DNA of 64,000 nt from Aquamicrobium defluvii (GCF_004363725.1 NZ_SNZF01000001.1:124001-188000); one strand, 5' to 3'; counted from the stretch's first letter, positions 45,026 through 53,633 are shown. The notes: generated by a model from the sequence alone, not told the origin. A program made the numbers and translations.

Positions 45026-46612
45026 ATGAGCGATAGCGCGGCAGTCGATCAGGAAGCAGCAGGCGCCCGCCGGGCGCGCGGAGCCGGGCGAGGCGCCGGT
45101 GGAGGCGCTGCCGCCCGCAGGGCGGCGCGTGCAGGCGGAGGGCCGGGCATCCAGCTCACCTACATCACCCGCAAGATGGGCGTCTACGAGGTGCTGGACG
45201 AGGAAGGTCTGGCGCTGATCGAGAAAAATGCCGACACGGTGCTGGAGGAAACCGGCATCATCTTCCGCGACGATGCCGAGGCGCTGGAGATGTGGAAGCA
45301 GGCCGGCGCCGATGTGCGCGGCGAGCGCGTGCATTTCCCCAAGGGTCTGTGCCGGTCGCTGCTCAGGAGCGCGCCGTCCACCTACACCCAGCATGCGCGC
45401 AATCCCGAGCGCTCGGTGCAGATCGGCGGCAAGGCCACCGTGTTCGCGCCGGTCTACGGCCCGCCCTTCGTGCGCGATCTCGACGGCAACCGCCGCTATG
45501 CGACGATCGAGGATTTCCGCAATTTCGTGAAGCTCGCCTACATGGCGCCGTCGATCCACCATTCCGGCGGCACCGTGTGCGAGCCGGTGGACGTGCCGGT
45601 GAACAAGCGCCATCTCGACATGGTCTATTCGCACATCCGCTATTCGGACAAGCCGTTCATGGGGTCGGTGACCGCGCCTGAGCGCGCCGAGGACACGGTG
45701 GCCATGGCCAAGATCGTGTTCGGCGACGATTTCGTCGAGAACAACACGGTGCTCACCAGCCTGATCAACGCCAATTCGCCGATGGTGTTCGACGAGACCA
45801 TGCTGGGTGCGGCCAAGGTCTATGCCCGCCACAATCAGGCATGCATCGTCACGCCCTTCATTCTTGCCGGGGCCATGAGCCCGGTGACGGTGGCCGGCAC
45901 GCTGACGCAGGTTCTGGCCGAGGTGCTGGCGGGCGCTGCCTTTACGCAACTTGTGCGCCCTGGCGCGCCGGTGCTGTTCGGCACCTTCGCTTCGTCCATC
46001 TCCATGCAATCCGGCGCGCCGACCTTCGGCACGCCGGAGCCGTCGCTCGTTTCCTACGGAGCTGCGCAGCTTGCGCGGCGGCTCAACCTGCCGTTCCGCA
46101 CGGGCGGGTCGCTGTGCGCCTCCAAGATCCCGGATGCGCAGGCGGCCTATGAGAGCGCCAATACGCTCAATTCCACGGTTCTGGCCGGAACCAACTTCGT
46201 GCTGCACGCCGCCGGCTGGCTGGAGGGCGGTCTGGCTTCCTGCTACGAGAAATTCATGATGGATATCGACCAGCTCGGCATGCAGCAGAAGTTCTGCGAA
46301 GGCGTGGACCTGTCCGAGAACGGGCAGGCAATGGATGCGATCCGGCAGGTGGGGCCGGGTAGCCACTTCCTCGGCTGCGACCATACGCAGGCCAATTTCC
46401 AGAGCGCATTCTACCGCTCCAGCATCGCCGACAACAATTCCTACGAGCAGTGGCTGGCCGAGGGCGAGAAGACAGCGCCGCAACGCGCCAACCAGATCGC
46501 CCGCCAGTGGCTGGAAAGCTACGAGGCGCCGTTCCTCGACCCCGGCATCGATGACGGCCTGAAGGATTTCATCGCCCGCAAGAAGGAATCCATGCCGGAC
46601 GCATTCACCTGA
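45026..46612 (+). CDS. MttB-superfamily corrinoid methyltransferase (probable quaternary amine)
   Basis: A 528-residue TIM-barrel methyltransferase of the trimethylamine methyltransferase (MttB) superfamily. A low-complexity Ala/Gly/Arg start (residues 1-45) precedes the conserved body: AVYEVLDEEGL-like opening, HHSGGTVCEPVDVPVNKRHLD, FVENNTVLTSLINANSPMVFDE, ILAGAMSPVTVAG, LASCYEKFMMDIDQLGM. No internal amber codon exists, so it is a non-pyrrolysine member, like the glycine-betaine (MtgB) and proline-betaine (MtpB) methyltransferases. Substrate is inferred from the neighbouring dimethylglycine and GbdR-like genes. Confidence 0.9.
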   Translation: MSDSAAVDQEAAGARRARGAGRGAGGGAAARRAARAGGGPGIQLTYITRKMGVYEVLDEEGLALIEKNADTVLEETGIIFRDDAEALEMWKQAGADVRGERVHFPKGLCRSLLRSAPSTYTQHARNPERSVQIGGKATVFAPVYGPPFVRDLDGNRRYATIEDFRNFVKLAYMAPSIHHSGGTVCEPVDVPVNKRHLDMVYSHIRYSDKPFMGSVTAPERAEDTVAMAKIVFGDDFVENNTVLTSLINANSPMVFDETMLGAAKVYARHNQACIVTPFILAGAMSPVTVAGTLTQVLAEVLAGAAFTQLVRPGAPVLFGTFASSISMQSGAPTFGTPEPSLVSYGAAQLARRLNLPFRTGGSLCASKIPDAQAAYESANTLNSTVLAGTNFVLHAAGWLEGGLASCYEKFMMDIDQLGMQQKFCEGVDLSENGQAMDAIRQVGPGSHFLGCDHTQANFQSAFYRSSIADNNSYEQWLAEGEKTAPQRANQIARQWLESYEAPFLDPGIDDGLKDFIARKKESMPDAFT

Positions 46613-46698
46613 AAGGAGCCCGAGACAGGCCGGGCTAAAGTGGCCAGCATCATACACAAGGAAGTCTGGCGGAGCGCCTTCTCCGGGCCGGACCGGAA

Positions 46699-47412
46699 AT
46701 GATTGCCATGTCCGGCAGCAGCGTATGGGGCGAGGTCTGGCAGCAGCGCATAGCTGACGCCTTGGCGGCGCACGGTCTTCTGATACGTGGCGGCCTCAAT
46801 TTCACGCCGGATGAGCATGCTCCGCCCGGGCCGGCGGAAAGGCCGGCGCGTGCCGTGCTCCTCGTGGGACAGGCCGGGGCCAGACCATGGCCGCATTTCA
46901 TGCGCTGGCGGCGCGAACGGCCAGAAGTGCGGGAAAATCCTCTCGATACCTGGTCGCGCGAGGTCATTGCCTCTGTCGCCGCACGTTTCGGAGCCAGAGC
47001 CGTTTCGCCCAGCGACCGGCCTTTCCTGCCGTTCCAGCAGTGGGCGATGCGGGCCGAGGGGTTGAAGCCGTCGCCGCTGGGCATTCTCATGCATCCCGAA
47101 TACGGGCTCTGGCATGCCTATCGCGGCGCGCTGCTGTTCGATCATGAGATTACGGTCGAAGTGCCTCAGAAGACGATTCATCGCTGCGATGCATGTATCG
47201 GAAAACCTTGCATGAATGCCTGTCCGGTCGATGCCTGTTCGGTGCAGGGCTTCGACCATCGTGCCTGCCTTTCGCATGTGCGGGGCCCGCTGGGCGATGC
47301 TTGCAGGCAAGGTGGCTGCCTCGATCGCAATGCATGTCCGTATGGCGCGGCCTATCGCTATCCGGCAGAGGTGCAGGCGTTCCATATGGCTGCTTTCGCT
47401 TCTCCGACATGA
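46699..47412 (+). CDS. Multi-cysteine iron-sulfur (ferredoxin-like) protein
   Basis: A 237-residue protein whose C-terminal third has a ferredoxin pattern, C163-x2-C166-x4-C171-x3-C175-x4-C180, followed by C190, C202, C207 and C213 (DACIGKPCMNACPVDAC...CRQGGCLDRNACPYG), enough for two [4Fe-4S] clusters. The N-terminal 150 residues (GQAGARPWPHFMRW, SDRPFLPFQQWAMRAEG, HPEYGLWHAYRGALLF) resemble the substrate domain region of QueG/reductive-dehalogenase-type proteins only loosely. It follows the MttB-type gene by 86 bp, so it may feed electrons to the corrinoid system. An ATG at 46708 is an alternative start. Confidence 0.8.
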   Translation: MIAMSGSSVWGEVWQQRIADALAAHGLLIRGGLNFTPDEHAPPGPAERPARAVLLVGQAGARPWPHFMRWRRERPEVRENPLDTWSREVIASVAARFGARAVSPSDRPFLPFQQWAMRAEGLKPSPLGILMHPEYGLWHAYRGALLFDHEITVEVPQKTIHRCDACIGKPCMNACPVDACSVQGFDHRACLSHVRGPLGDACRQGGCLDRNACPYGAAYRYPAEVQAFHMAAFASPT

Positions 47413-47481
47413 GAGCTGCGCACGGCATGTGACGGTTCCTCTCTGTGCGATTGACTCTGTCGCCCGCCAAGTTTAACTAAA

Positions 47482-47502
47482 GTCATCAGATGATTTGATG
47501 AC
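47482..47502. promoter_or_regulatory. Palindromic operator before the GntR gene
   Basis: GTCATCA (47482-47488) and TGATGAC (47496-47502) are perfect 7-bp inverted arms separated by 7 bases. The second arm ends 2 bp before the start codon, where a ribosome-binding site would be. FadR-type GntR proteins commonly bind such sites to repress themselves. Confidence 0.6.
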
Positions 47503-47504
47503 TC

Positions 47505-48182
47505 ATGAAGCAAGCGATACGAACCAACCTTACCGAGAGTGCGGCGACCAGCCTGCGATCCGAAATCGCTGCGGGGCGATGGCCTGTTGGCGAGCGTATC
47601 CCCAATGAAGCGACGCTCGTCGAAATGCTTGGTGTCAGCCGCGGAACGGTGCGGGAAGCGGTGCGCGCGCTGGTCTCGCAGGGGCTTCTGGAAACCCGGC
47701 AGGGCTCCGGCACCTATGTGCTGGCGACGGCGGATCCTGCGGCTGCCCTCGACCGCGTCAGGCAGACCTGCCTGCGCGATCAATGGGAGGCACGTGCGCT
47801 TCTCGATGTCGAGGCGGCACGGCTTGCCGCCCTGCGCCACACGCCAGCGGACATCGCGACCCTGCGCCGGCTGCTGTCGGAGCGGGGCACGGTTGCGGAT
47901 GGCGGGCGCGAGGCTTTCATCCGGCGCGATCTTGCCTTTCACCGTGCCGTGGTCAGGGCATCCGGCAATCAGGCGATGGTCGAAATCTACGATTTCTTCA
48001 CGGCGGCCATCACGGACGTGATCGGCTCGACGCTGCAAGGCGATCTGCCCGAGCCCAACGATCAGGCTCATGCGCAGATCGTGGAGGCTGTTGCATCCGG
48101 CGACCCGGACAGGGCGGCCGCATCCGTTCGCGCCTTCATGGCGCCTGTTCTTCTCCAGCTCGATAGGCTTCTCTCCAGATGA
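47505..48182 (+). CDS. FadR-subfamily GntR transcriptional regulator
   Basis: A 225-residue regulator: winged helix (residues 8-75, IAAGRWPVGERIPNEATLVEMLGVSRGTVREAVRALVSQGLLETRQGSGTYV) and an all-helical FCD effector domain (about 85-215) with conserved metal/acid-binding positions (D-x-x-x-H in RRDLAFHRAVV and H in DQAHAQIVEAV). It overlaps the following MFS gene by 4 bp, so it very probably controls the transporter, and a palindrome covers its own start region. Ligand unknown. Confidence 0.92.
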   Translation: MKQAIRTNLTESAATSLRSEIAAGRWPVGERIPNEATLVEMLGVSRGTVREAVRALVSQGLLETRQGSGTYVLATADPAAALDRVRQTCLRDQWEARALLDVEAARLAALRHTPADIATLRRLLSERGTVADGGREAFIRRDLAFHRAVVRASGNQAMVEIYDFFTAAITDVIGSTLQGDLPEPNDQAHAQIVEAVASGDPDRAAASVRAFMAPVLLQLDRLLSR

Positions 48183-49501
48183 CCGTCAATACATCCGCCT
48201 CCGGCGCATCGGGATCTCATATCGTGCCCGATGCGCTCGAAGAGCAACTGGTCGATGCAGAGGCCGACAGCCTGCCGCCTCCGGCACCGCCCAAATTCGC
48301 CAGCCCGACCGCGCGTCTGCTGTTTGCGATCAGCCTGGTGCTGATCGCCTTCAACCTGAGGCCGATCTTTCCATCGCTTTCCGTCGTTTTACCGGAGGTT
48401 ATCCGCGACACCGGCCTGTCCACGGTGGGAGCCAGCCTGCTGACCACGCTTCCCGTGCTCTGCCTTGGGCTTTTCGCGCCTTTCGCGCCGGGGCTGGCGC
48501 AGCGATATGGCGCGGAGCGGACGCTTATGGGTGCGTTGGTGTTGCTGACCGCCGGAACCGCCCTGCGGGGCATCGACTCGGTCGCATTGCTGTTCTTCGG
48601 CACGTTTGCCGCCGGGGCGGCCATTGCGGTTTCCAACGTGCTGCTGCCGGGCGTGGTGAAACGCGACTTTCCCGAGCGTGCTGCCATCATGACCGGTCTC
48701 TACACCATGGCGCTCTGCGCCGGATCGGCGGCGGCGGCCGGGCTGACCTTGCCGCTCGAACATGTGCTCGGCTCATGGCCCGCGGCGCTTGCCGCGTGGG
48801 CCGTGCCCGCGTTTGCGGTGCTGCTGCTCTTCATCCCGCAGGCCATGCGGGTGAAGCCGCAGGCCGCTCATACCGGCTTTCGGGTGGAGGGCCTGTGGCG
48901 CGACCGTCTGGCCTGGCAGGTGACACTGTTCACCGGGCTGCAATCGGCGCTCGCCTATTGCGTATTCGGCTGGCTGGCTCCGATGCTGCGCGAGCGGGGT
49001 TTCGAGCCGACGGTCGCCGGCGGCATCGTATCGCTCTCGGTCATGGTGCAGGTGGTGACATGTCTTGGCGTGCCGTCCTTCGCCATTCGCTGCAAGGACC
49101 AGCGCGGCGTCAACGTCGCACTGGTGCTGTGCGCGACGGCAGGTTTGCTCGGCATGATGTTCGCACCGATGTGGTCGGTGCTGTTGTGGGCCGTCTTGCA
49201 GGGCATAGGGCAGGGCGGACTGATCGCAGCGGCGATGATCGTCATCGTGCTGCGTTCCTCCGATTCGCATGTTGCAGCCCATCTCTCGGGCATGGCGCAG
49301 GGTGTCGGCTATGTTCTGGCGGCTGTCGGACCGCTGCTTCTGGGACTGATCCGAAGCTGGACCGGCAGCTTCGATGCGGCAGCGCTGCTCATCGTCGCGC
49401 TCGGGCTGGGTGCCGGGGTGGCCGGCGCCGGCGCGGGAAGGGCCCTGCATGTCGGCGCGCGCACGGTACGGCTCGAAAGCCGCAAATCCCGAGCGCCATA
49501 A
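48179..49501 (+). CDS. MFS transporter, CynX/NimT family
   Basis: A 440-residue protein with 12 membrane helices after a ~40-residue soluble start. Segments such as LVLIAFNLRPIFPSLSVVLPEVIRDTGLS, TTLPVLCLGLFAPFAPGLAQRYGAERT and LQSALAYCVFGWLAPMLRERG are typical of the CynX/NimT (cyanate / nitroimidazole) branch. Substrate is not determinable here. ATGA overlap with the GntR gene suggests coupled expression. Confidence 0.88.
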   Translation: MTVNTSASGASGSHIVPDALEEQLVDAEADSLPPPAPPKFASPTARLLFAISLVLIAFNLRPIFPSLSVVLPEVIRDTGLSTVGASLLTTLPVLCLGLFAPFAPGLAQRYGAERTLMGALVLLTAGTALRGIDSVALLFFGTFAAGAAIAVSNVLLPGVVKRDFPERAAIMTGLYTMALCAGSAAAAGLTLPLEHVLGSWPAALAAWAVPAFAVLLLFIPQAMRVKPQAAHTGFRVEGLWRDRLAWQVTLFTGLQSALAYCVFGWLAPMLRERGFEPTVAGGIVSLSVMVQVVTCLGVPSFAIRCKDQRGVNVALVLCATAGLLGMMFAPMWSVLLWAVLQGIGQGGLIAAAMIVIVLRSSDSHVAAHLSGMAQGVGYVLAAVGPLLLGLIRSWTGSFDAAALLIVALGLGAGVAGAGAGRALHVGARTVRLESRKSRAP

Positions 49502-49553
49502 TTTTTTTCCGCGCCACCCCAAGGAATGGTCAAACCGCGTCGTCCAAGGCACG

Positions 49554-50117
49554 ATGATGGCTATGGTGCTGGATGACGGCGATACCGCGGATGCCGAGCT
49601 GATCGGCAGGGCGAGGAACGGGGACAGGGCGGCTTTCGGCGCACTGGTCGAAAGATATTACGATTTCGTCCGCCGTGTGGCCTGGCGCTGGAGCGGCAGC
49701 CGCGCAGACGCCGAAGACATCGCGCAGGAGGTCTGCGTGCGCATCGGTCGTTCGATCCGGTCCTATCAGGGCAATGGCGCGTTCACCACATGGCTCTATG
49801 CCATGACGTTGAACGCGGTGCGCGATATGGCCCGCAAGAACGCCCGCGAGACGGCAAAGGCGCAGGCTTATGGCGCCGAGCTTCTGACGGTGGCCGAGGC
49901 CGACGGCATGACGGACGAGGCGTCGGAGACCCTGTGGCATTGCGTTCGCGCATTGCCCGACAGGCAACGCGATGCCGTGCTTCTCGTCTATGGCGAGGGG
50001 TTGACCCACGCCGGGGCCGCCGCAGCCATGGCGATCTCGGAAGCGACGGTATCCTGGCACATCCATGAAGCGAAGAAGCGGCTGAAGGTGCTGATGCGCC
50101 AGGCCGGGGAAGTGTGA
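49554..50117 (+). CDS. ECF-type RNA polymerase sigma factor
   Basis: A 187-residue sigma-70 family factor with region 2 (about residues 25-90, FGALVERYYDFVRRVAWRWSGSRADAEDIAQEVCVRI) and region 4 (about 125-180, LPDRQRDAVLLVYGEGLTHAGAAAAMAISEATVSWHIHEAKKRLK); regions 1 and 3 are missing, as in ECF factors. Starts at 49554, 49557 or 49563 are possible; AAGG precedes the first. It is followed after 2 bases by a membrane vWA protein whose cytoplasmic start is the likely partner or anti-sigma segment. Confidence 0.9.
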   Translation: MMAMVLDDGDTADAELIGRARNGDRAAFGALVERYYDFVRRVAWRWSGSRADAEDIAQEVCVRIGRSIRSYQGNGAFTTWLYAMTLNAVRDMARKNARETAKAQAYGAELLTVAEADGMTDEASETLWHCVRALPDRQRDAVLLVYGEGLTHAGAAAAMAISEATVSWHIHEAKKRLKVLMRQAGEV

Positions 50118-50119
50118 CC

Positions 50120-52117
50120 ATGGTCGATGACAAGGAACTCGGCAGGCTTGGCAGGATGCCCGCACCCGGCGCGAGCCCGGAATCGAAGGTGCGCGCCCTG
50201 CATGCGGCCATGCAGGCTTTCGACGCGAACGAGGAAATTTCGGGCGCACCCCAAGGAATGGACAGCAGGCAACGTCTCACCGATCGAGCACGCAAGCTCT
50301 GGAGAGACGTGATGCAGAAAAAACTGATTGCCGTTCCGGCCCTGGCCGGCCTCGTCGCCCTGCCGATCGCCGGTTATACGGCGCTTTATCTTTTGCAGGA
50401 ATCGCCGTTCGGGGCGGGCCGGCAAGTTCCTGATGCAGTCGGGGAGGCAGCCGATCAGGTCGCCAGCCAGCCCCATGCAAAAACCGAGGCATCGGAGAAC
50501 AGGGTGCGCGAGGCTTTCGCCGATGCCGAAGCGCCGGTGCCGCAGGCCGCGCCCGCGCCGACATCCGCGGAGGTACCCGCAGCCCGGACCAATGCGCCTT
50601 TGCAGGCGCAGATCGGGCGGGGAGGCGCCGCTCCGATGCAGCGCACGATTCTGGCTCCTCCCGTGCCGGAGCCTTATGTGCCTGCCAATCCAAACCGCGA
50701 CCGGATCGGCAATTTCGACAGCAATCCGGTGCGCTCTGTCGCCGAACAGCCGGTCTCGACCTTCTCCGTCGATGTGGACACGGCTTCCTATGCCTATGTG
50801 CGCCGCTCGCTCAGGGAGGGTATGCTGCCGCAGGCCGATACCGTGCGGGTCGAGGAAATGGTCAACTATTTTCCTTACGACTGGAAAGGGCCGCAATCGG
50901 CCGAAACGCCATTCAACGCCGATGTGACTGTGATGCCCGCGCCGTGGAACGGCGAGCACAAGCTCATGCATGTCGCCATCAAGGGTTATGACGTGCAGCC
51001 GGCCGAAAAGCCGAAGTCCAATCTTGTCTTCCTCATCGACGTTTCCGGCTCGATGAACGAGCCGGACAAACTTCCGCTGCTGCAATCGGCCTTCCGCCTG
51101 CTGGTGAACCGGCTGGAGGCGGACGACACAGTGTCCATCGTCACCTATGCGGGCGAGGCCGGAACGGTTCTCGAACCCACGAAGGCATCGGAAAAGGCGA
51201 AGATCCTCGCCGCCATGGATGGATTGCTGGCAGGCGGGTCGACGGCCGGGGAGGCCGGCATCCGCGAAGCCTACCGGCTGGCGAAACAGTCTTTCGTGCA
51301 AGGTGGTGTGAACCGCATCATGCTGGCCACCGATGGCGACTTCAACGTCGGCCAGACCGATGACGGTGACCTGAAGCGCCTGATCGAAGAAGAGCGCAAG
51401 GCCGGAATCTTCCTTTCGGTTCTGGGCTTTGGGCGAGGAAACCTCAACGACAGCATGATGCAGACGATTGCCCAGAACGGCAACGGCACTGCCGCCTATA
51501 TCGACACGCTGGCGGAGGCCGAAAAGGTTCTGGTGCAGGAATCGGCATCGACCCTGTTTCCCATCGCCAGCGATGTGAAAATCCAGGTCGAGTTCAACCC
51601 GCAGAAGGTGTCGGAATATCGGCTGATCGGTTATGAAACGCGCGCTCTCGCCCGCGAGGATTTCAACAACGACCGCGTCGATGCCGGCGATATCGGCTCA
51701 GGCCACTCGGTCACGGCAATCTATGAAATCACGCCGAAGGGCGCGGCCCAGCGTATCGATCCGCTGCGCTATGGCGAGGCATCGACCGACAATGGCGGGA
51801 TTTCTGGTGCCGAAGAATATGCTTTCGTGAAGATCCGTTACAAGCTGCCGGGCGAAGATGTATCGAAACTCATCACCCGTCCGGTGACGGCCGCAGATGA
51901 GGTGATGTCACCTGAAGCGGCGAGTGTGGATCAGCGTTTCTCCGTGGCCGTTGCGGCTTTTGCGCAGAAACTGCGCCAGGAGGGAGAACTTGCCGGCTTC
52001 GGCTATGATCGCATCCTGCAAATGGCGTCCGAAGCCCGGGGGGCCGATCCGTTCGGCTACCGGTCGGAGTTCCTGGCGCTGGTGCGTCTGGCGCAGGCAT
52101 TGTCGGACCGGAACTGA
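50120..52117 (+). CDS. Membrane-anchored vWA (YfbK-like) protein, partner of the sigma factor
   Basis: A 665-residue protein: cytoplasmic N-terminus (residues 1-68), one membrane helix (about 69-92, LIAVPALAGLVALPIAGYTALYLL), a proline/alanine-rich periplasmic linker (95-190), then the YfbK-type module with PVSTFSVDVDTASYAYVRR, the vWA MIDAS DVSGSMN (D307), TLATDGDFNVG, and a C-terminal YfbK_C domain. The start at 50120 follows GGGGAAG. Coupling with the ECF sigma gene suggests that the cytoplasmic part senses or restrains the sigma factor; this is an inference. A terminator follows. Confidence 0.88.
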   Translation: MVDDKELGRLGRMPAPGASPESKVRALHAAMQAFDANEEISGAPQGMDSRQRLTDRARKLWRDVMQKKLIAVPALAGLVALPIAGYTALYLLQESPFGAGRQVPDAVGEAADQVASQPHAKTEASENRVREAFADAEAPVPQAAPAPTSAEVPAARTNAPLQAQIGRGGAAPMQRTILAPPVPEPYVPANPNRDRIGNFDSNPVRSVAEQPVSTFSVDVDTASYAYVRRSLREGMLPQADTVRVEEMVNYFPYDWKGPQSAETPFNADVTVMPAPWNGEHKLMHVAIKGYDVQPAEKPKSNLVFLIDVSGSMNEPDKLPLLQSAFRLLVNRLEADDTVSIVTYAGEAGTVLEPTKASEKAKILAAMDGLLAGGSTAGEAGIREAYRLAKQSFVQGGVNRIMLATDGDFNVGQTDDGDLKRLIEEERKAGIFLSVLGFGRGNLNDSMMQTIAQNGNGTAAYIDTLAEAEKVLVQESASTLFPIASDVKIQVEFNPQKVSEYRLIGYETRALAREDFNNDRVDAGDIGSGHSVTAIYEITPKGAAQRIDPLRYGEASTDNGGISGAEEYAFVKIRYKLPGEDVSKLITRPVTAADEVMSPEAASVDQRFSVAVAAFAQKLRQEGELAGFGYDRILQMASEARGADPFGYRSEFLALVRLAQALSDRN

Positions 52118-52138
52118 CGGTTTCCGGTTTCCTTTGCA

Positions 52139-52165
52139 AACCGGCGACAGCTTCGCCGGTTTTTT
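52139..52165 (+). terminator. Rho-independent terminator after the vWA gene
   Basis: AACCGGCG (52139-52146) / CGCCGGTT (52154-52161) with a 7-base loop, followed by six T's (52160-52165). Confidence 0.9.
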
Positions 52166-52220
52166 CCGGATCGTTAAAATGCAACCAAACTGAAAGACGG
52201 CATCGAAATCCCTGCACACT

Positions 52221-52517
52221 ATGGTGAGTGCTTCAGACACGGGGGCTCGTTGGATGCGCGTCGATGGATATGCAGGATCTGGCGCCTACGCGGCGCGCGA
52301 GAGCGTTGCCGGCAATCGCAGCAATTCCGAACAGATGATGAGCGCGGTGCAGGCGGCACGCCAGACGGCACTGTCGGCGCTCCACAACGAACGCTTCGGG
52401 GCCATGCTGGAGCGGATTTCCGATCCACGCTCCAGCGAAGCCGTGATGATGATGCGCGGCGGCGAGGGCGCGGTCAGGGATCAGGCGTCGGTGCTTTCCA
52501 GCTATACCGAGTTCTGA
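52221..52517 (+). CDS. Small hypothetical protein
   Basis: A 98-residue protein with no recognised domain. An in-frame ATG at 52254 (RVDGYAGSGAYAARES) is an alternative start. The middle (MMSAVQAARQTALSALHNERFGAMLERISD) is predicted helical. The sequence is polar and lacks a signal peptide. The TGA lies at the boundary of repeat R4. Function unknown. Confidence 0.5.
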   Translation: MVSASDTGARWMRVDGYAGSGAYAARESVAGNRSNSEQMMSAVQAARQTALSALHNERFGAMLERISDPRSSEAVMMMRGGEGAVRDQASVLSSYTEF

Positions 52518-52620
52518 AGCATGTCGCCCGAAATCGGAAACCGGTTTCGGGACAAAGACATGCGTAAAAACAATTATTTAAAGCGTAAGGAGCAAAGCTG
52601 AAAGATCGCGATACGCTTTA
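52517..52620. repeat. Dispersed double-hairpin repeat, copy R4 (inverted)
   Basis: Full-length copy in reverse orientation relative to R1-R3, filling the space between the converging small ORF and bmt (ends 52517, starts 52623). Includes the GCGTAAGGAG...AAAGATCGCGATACGC and CATGTCGCCCGAAA halves. Confidence 0.9.
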
Positions 52621-52622
52621 AA

Positions 52623-53633
52623 TCAGACTCTTGAACGGCGTCGTTCGCGCCTGCCTTCGCCAGCTTCATTGGGGCTTGCCGGCTTGTTGCGGAGGGGGCC
52701 GATGCGTTCGACGATGGTTTCGATGGTCGGGCGGACAGCCTTGCTGTGACTGTCCAGCGCTTCGCGCATGGCTGCCAGATGGGCGAAGGAGGTGCCACAG
52801 CAACCTCCTATGATTCTTGCCCCGGCGTCGACCGCAAGCCGCACATAATCGGCCATCAGTTCGGGTGTACCGGAGTAGCGGATTTCCGAGCCATGGAATT
52901 CGGGAATGCCGCAATTGCCCTTGACGATGACGGTCGCTTCCGGCTTCGCCCCGGTCATGTCGAGCAGCGAGGCGAGAATATCGGAGGCGCCGACGCCGCA
53001 ATTGGCTCCGACCCCGAGCGGCGCTCGCTCCAAACCGTCCGCAACTCCATGGATATCCTTCGGCAGAAGGCCCATCATGGTGCGCCCGGCGGTGTCGAAG
53101 GAGCCGGTGTAGACATAGGGCATACCCACTCGGATGGCCGCCTCGGCTGCCGCGCGGATTTCATCGGGCGCCGACATGGTCTCGATCCATGCAATTTCCG
53201 CACCGCCCGCCTTGAGCCCCTCCATCTGCTCGGCAAAGGCGTCAACGGCTTCCTCGTAGGTGAGGGCGCCCAGCGGAACCAGCAATTCGCCTGTGGGGCC
53301 GACCGAACCGGCAACGATAACCTTGCGGCCTGCCTTGTCGGTAACCGAGCGGGCTATTTCGGCCGCTCGCCTGTTCAGTTCGTGAACGCGATCCTGCGCA
53401 TGGTGCAACTTGAGCCGGTGGCGTGTGCCGCCGAACGAATTGGTGAGGATGATGTCGGCGCCGGCATCGACGAAATTCCGGTGCAGGGCGGCGATGGTGT
53501 CGGGCGCCGTATCGTTGAGCAGTTCGGGCGCCTCGCCCGCGGACAGGCCCATGGCGAACAGGTTCGTGCCGGTCGCGCCATCGGCAAGCAGCACGCCTTT
53601 TTCGGCGATCAGGGCCTCGATCGGATTTGTCAT
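52623..53633 (-). CDS. bmt: Betaine--homocysteine S-methyltransferase
   Basis: A 336-residue zinc methyltransferase (BHMT/Pfam S-methyl_trans) moving a methyl group from betaine to homocysteine, giving methionine and dimethylglycine. Zinc ligands are C212 (GANCGVG), C278 and C279 (IGGCCGT). The start ADGATGTNL near residue 17 is typical. The last 20 residues are arginine-rich. The ATG at 53633 fits the family N-terminus; 15 further codons upstream are unsupported. In S. meliloti a bmt gene is known to serve betaine catabolism. Its product dimethylglycine is the likely substrate of the 31031-33592 enzyme. Confidence 0.9.
   Translation of the reverse strand: MTNPIEALIAEKGVLLADGATGTNLFAMGLSAGEAPELLNDTAPDTIAALHRNFVDAGADIILTNSFGGTRHRLKLHHAQDRVHELNRRAAEIARSVTDKAGRKVIVAGSVGPTGELLVPLGALTYEEAVDAFAEQMEGLKAGGAEIAWIETMSAPDEIRAAAEAAIRVGMPYVYTGSFDTAGRTMMGLLPKDIHGVADGLERAPLGVGANCGVGASDILASLLDMTGAKPEATVIVKGNCGIPEFHGSEIRYSGTPELMADYVRLAVDAGARIIGGCCGTSFAHLAAMREALDSHSKAVRPTIETIVERIGPLRNKPASPNEAGEGRRERRRSRV

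Noticed and set aside
45026-46612. Pyrrolysine-containing trimethylamine methyltransferase.
   Set aside because: The frame has no internal TAG, and no pyl genes are visible. It is a non-pyrrolysine member of the superfamily.
46617-46637. Hairpin AGCCCG...CGGGCT after the MttB-type gene as a terminator.
   Set aside because: The stem is short and there is no T-run after it. The Fe-S gene downstream is close enough to be co-transcribed.
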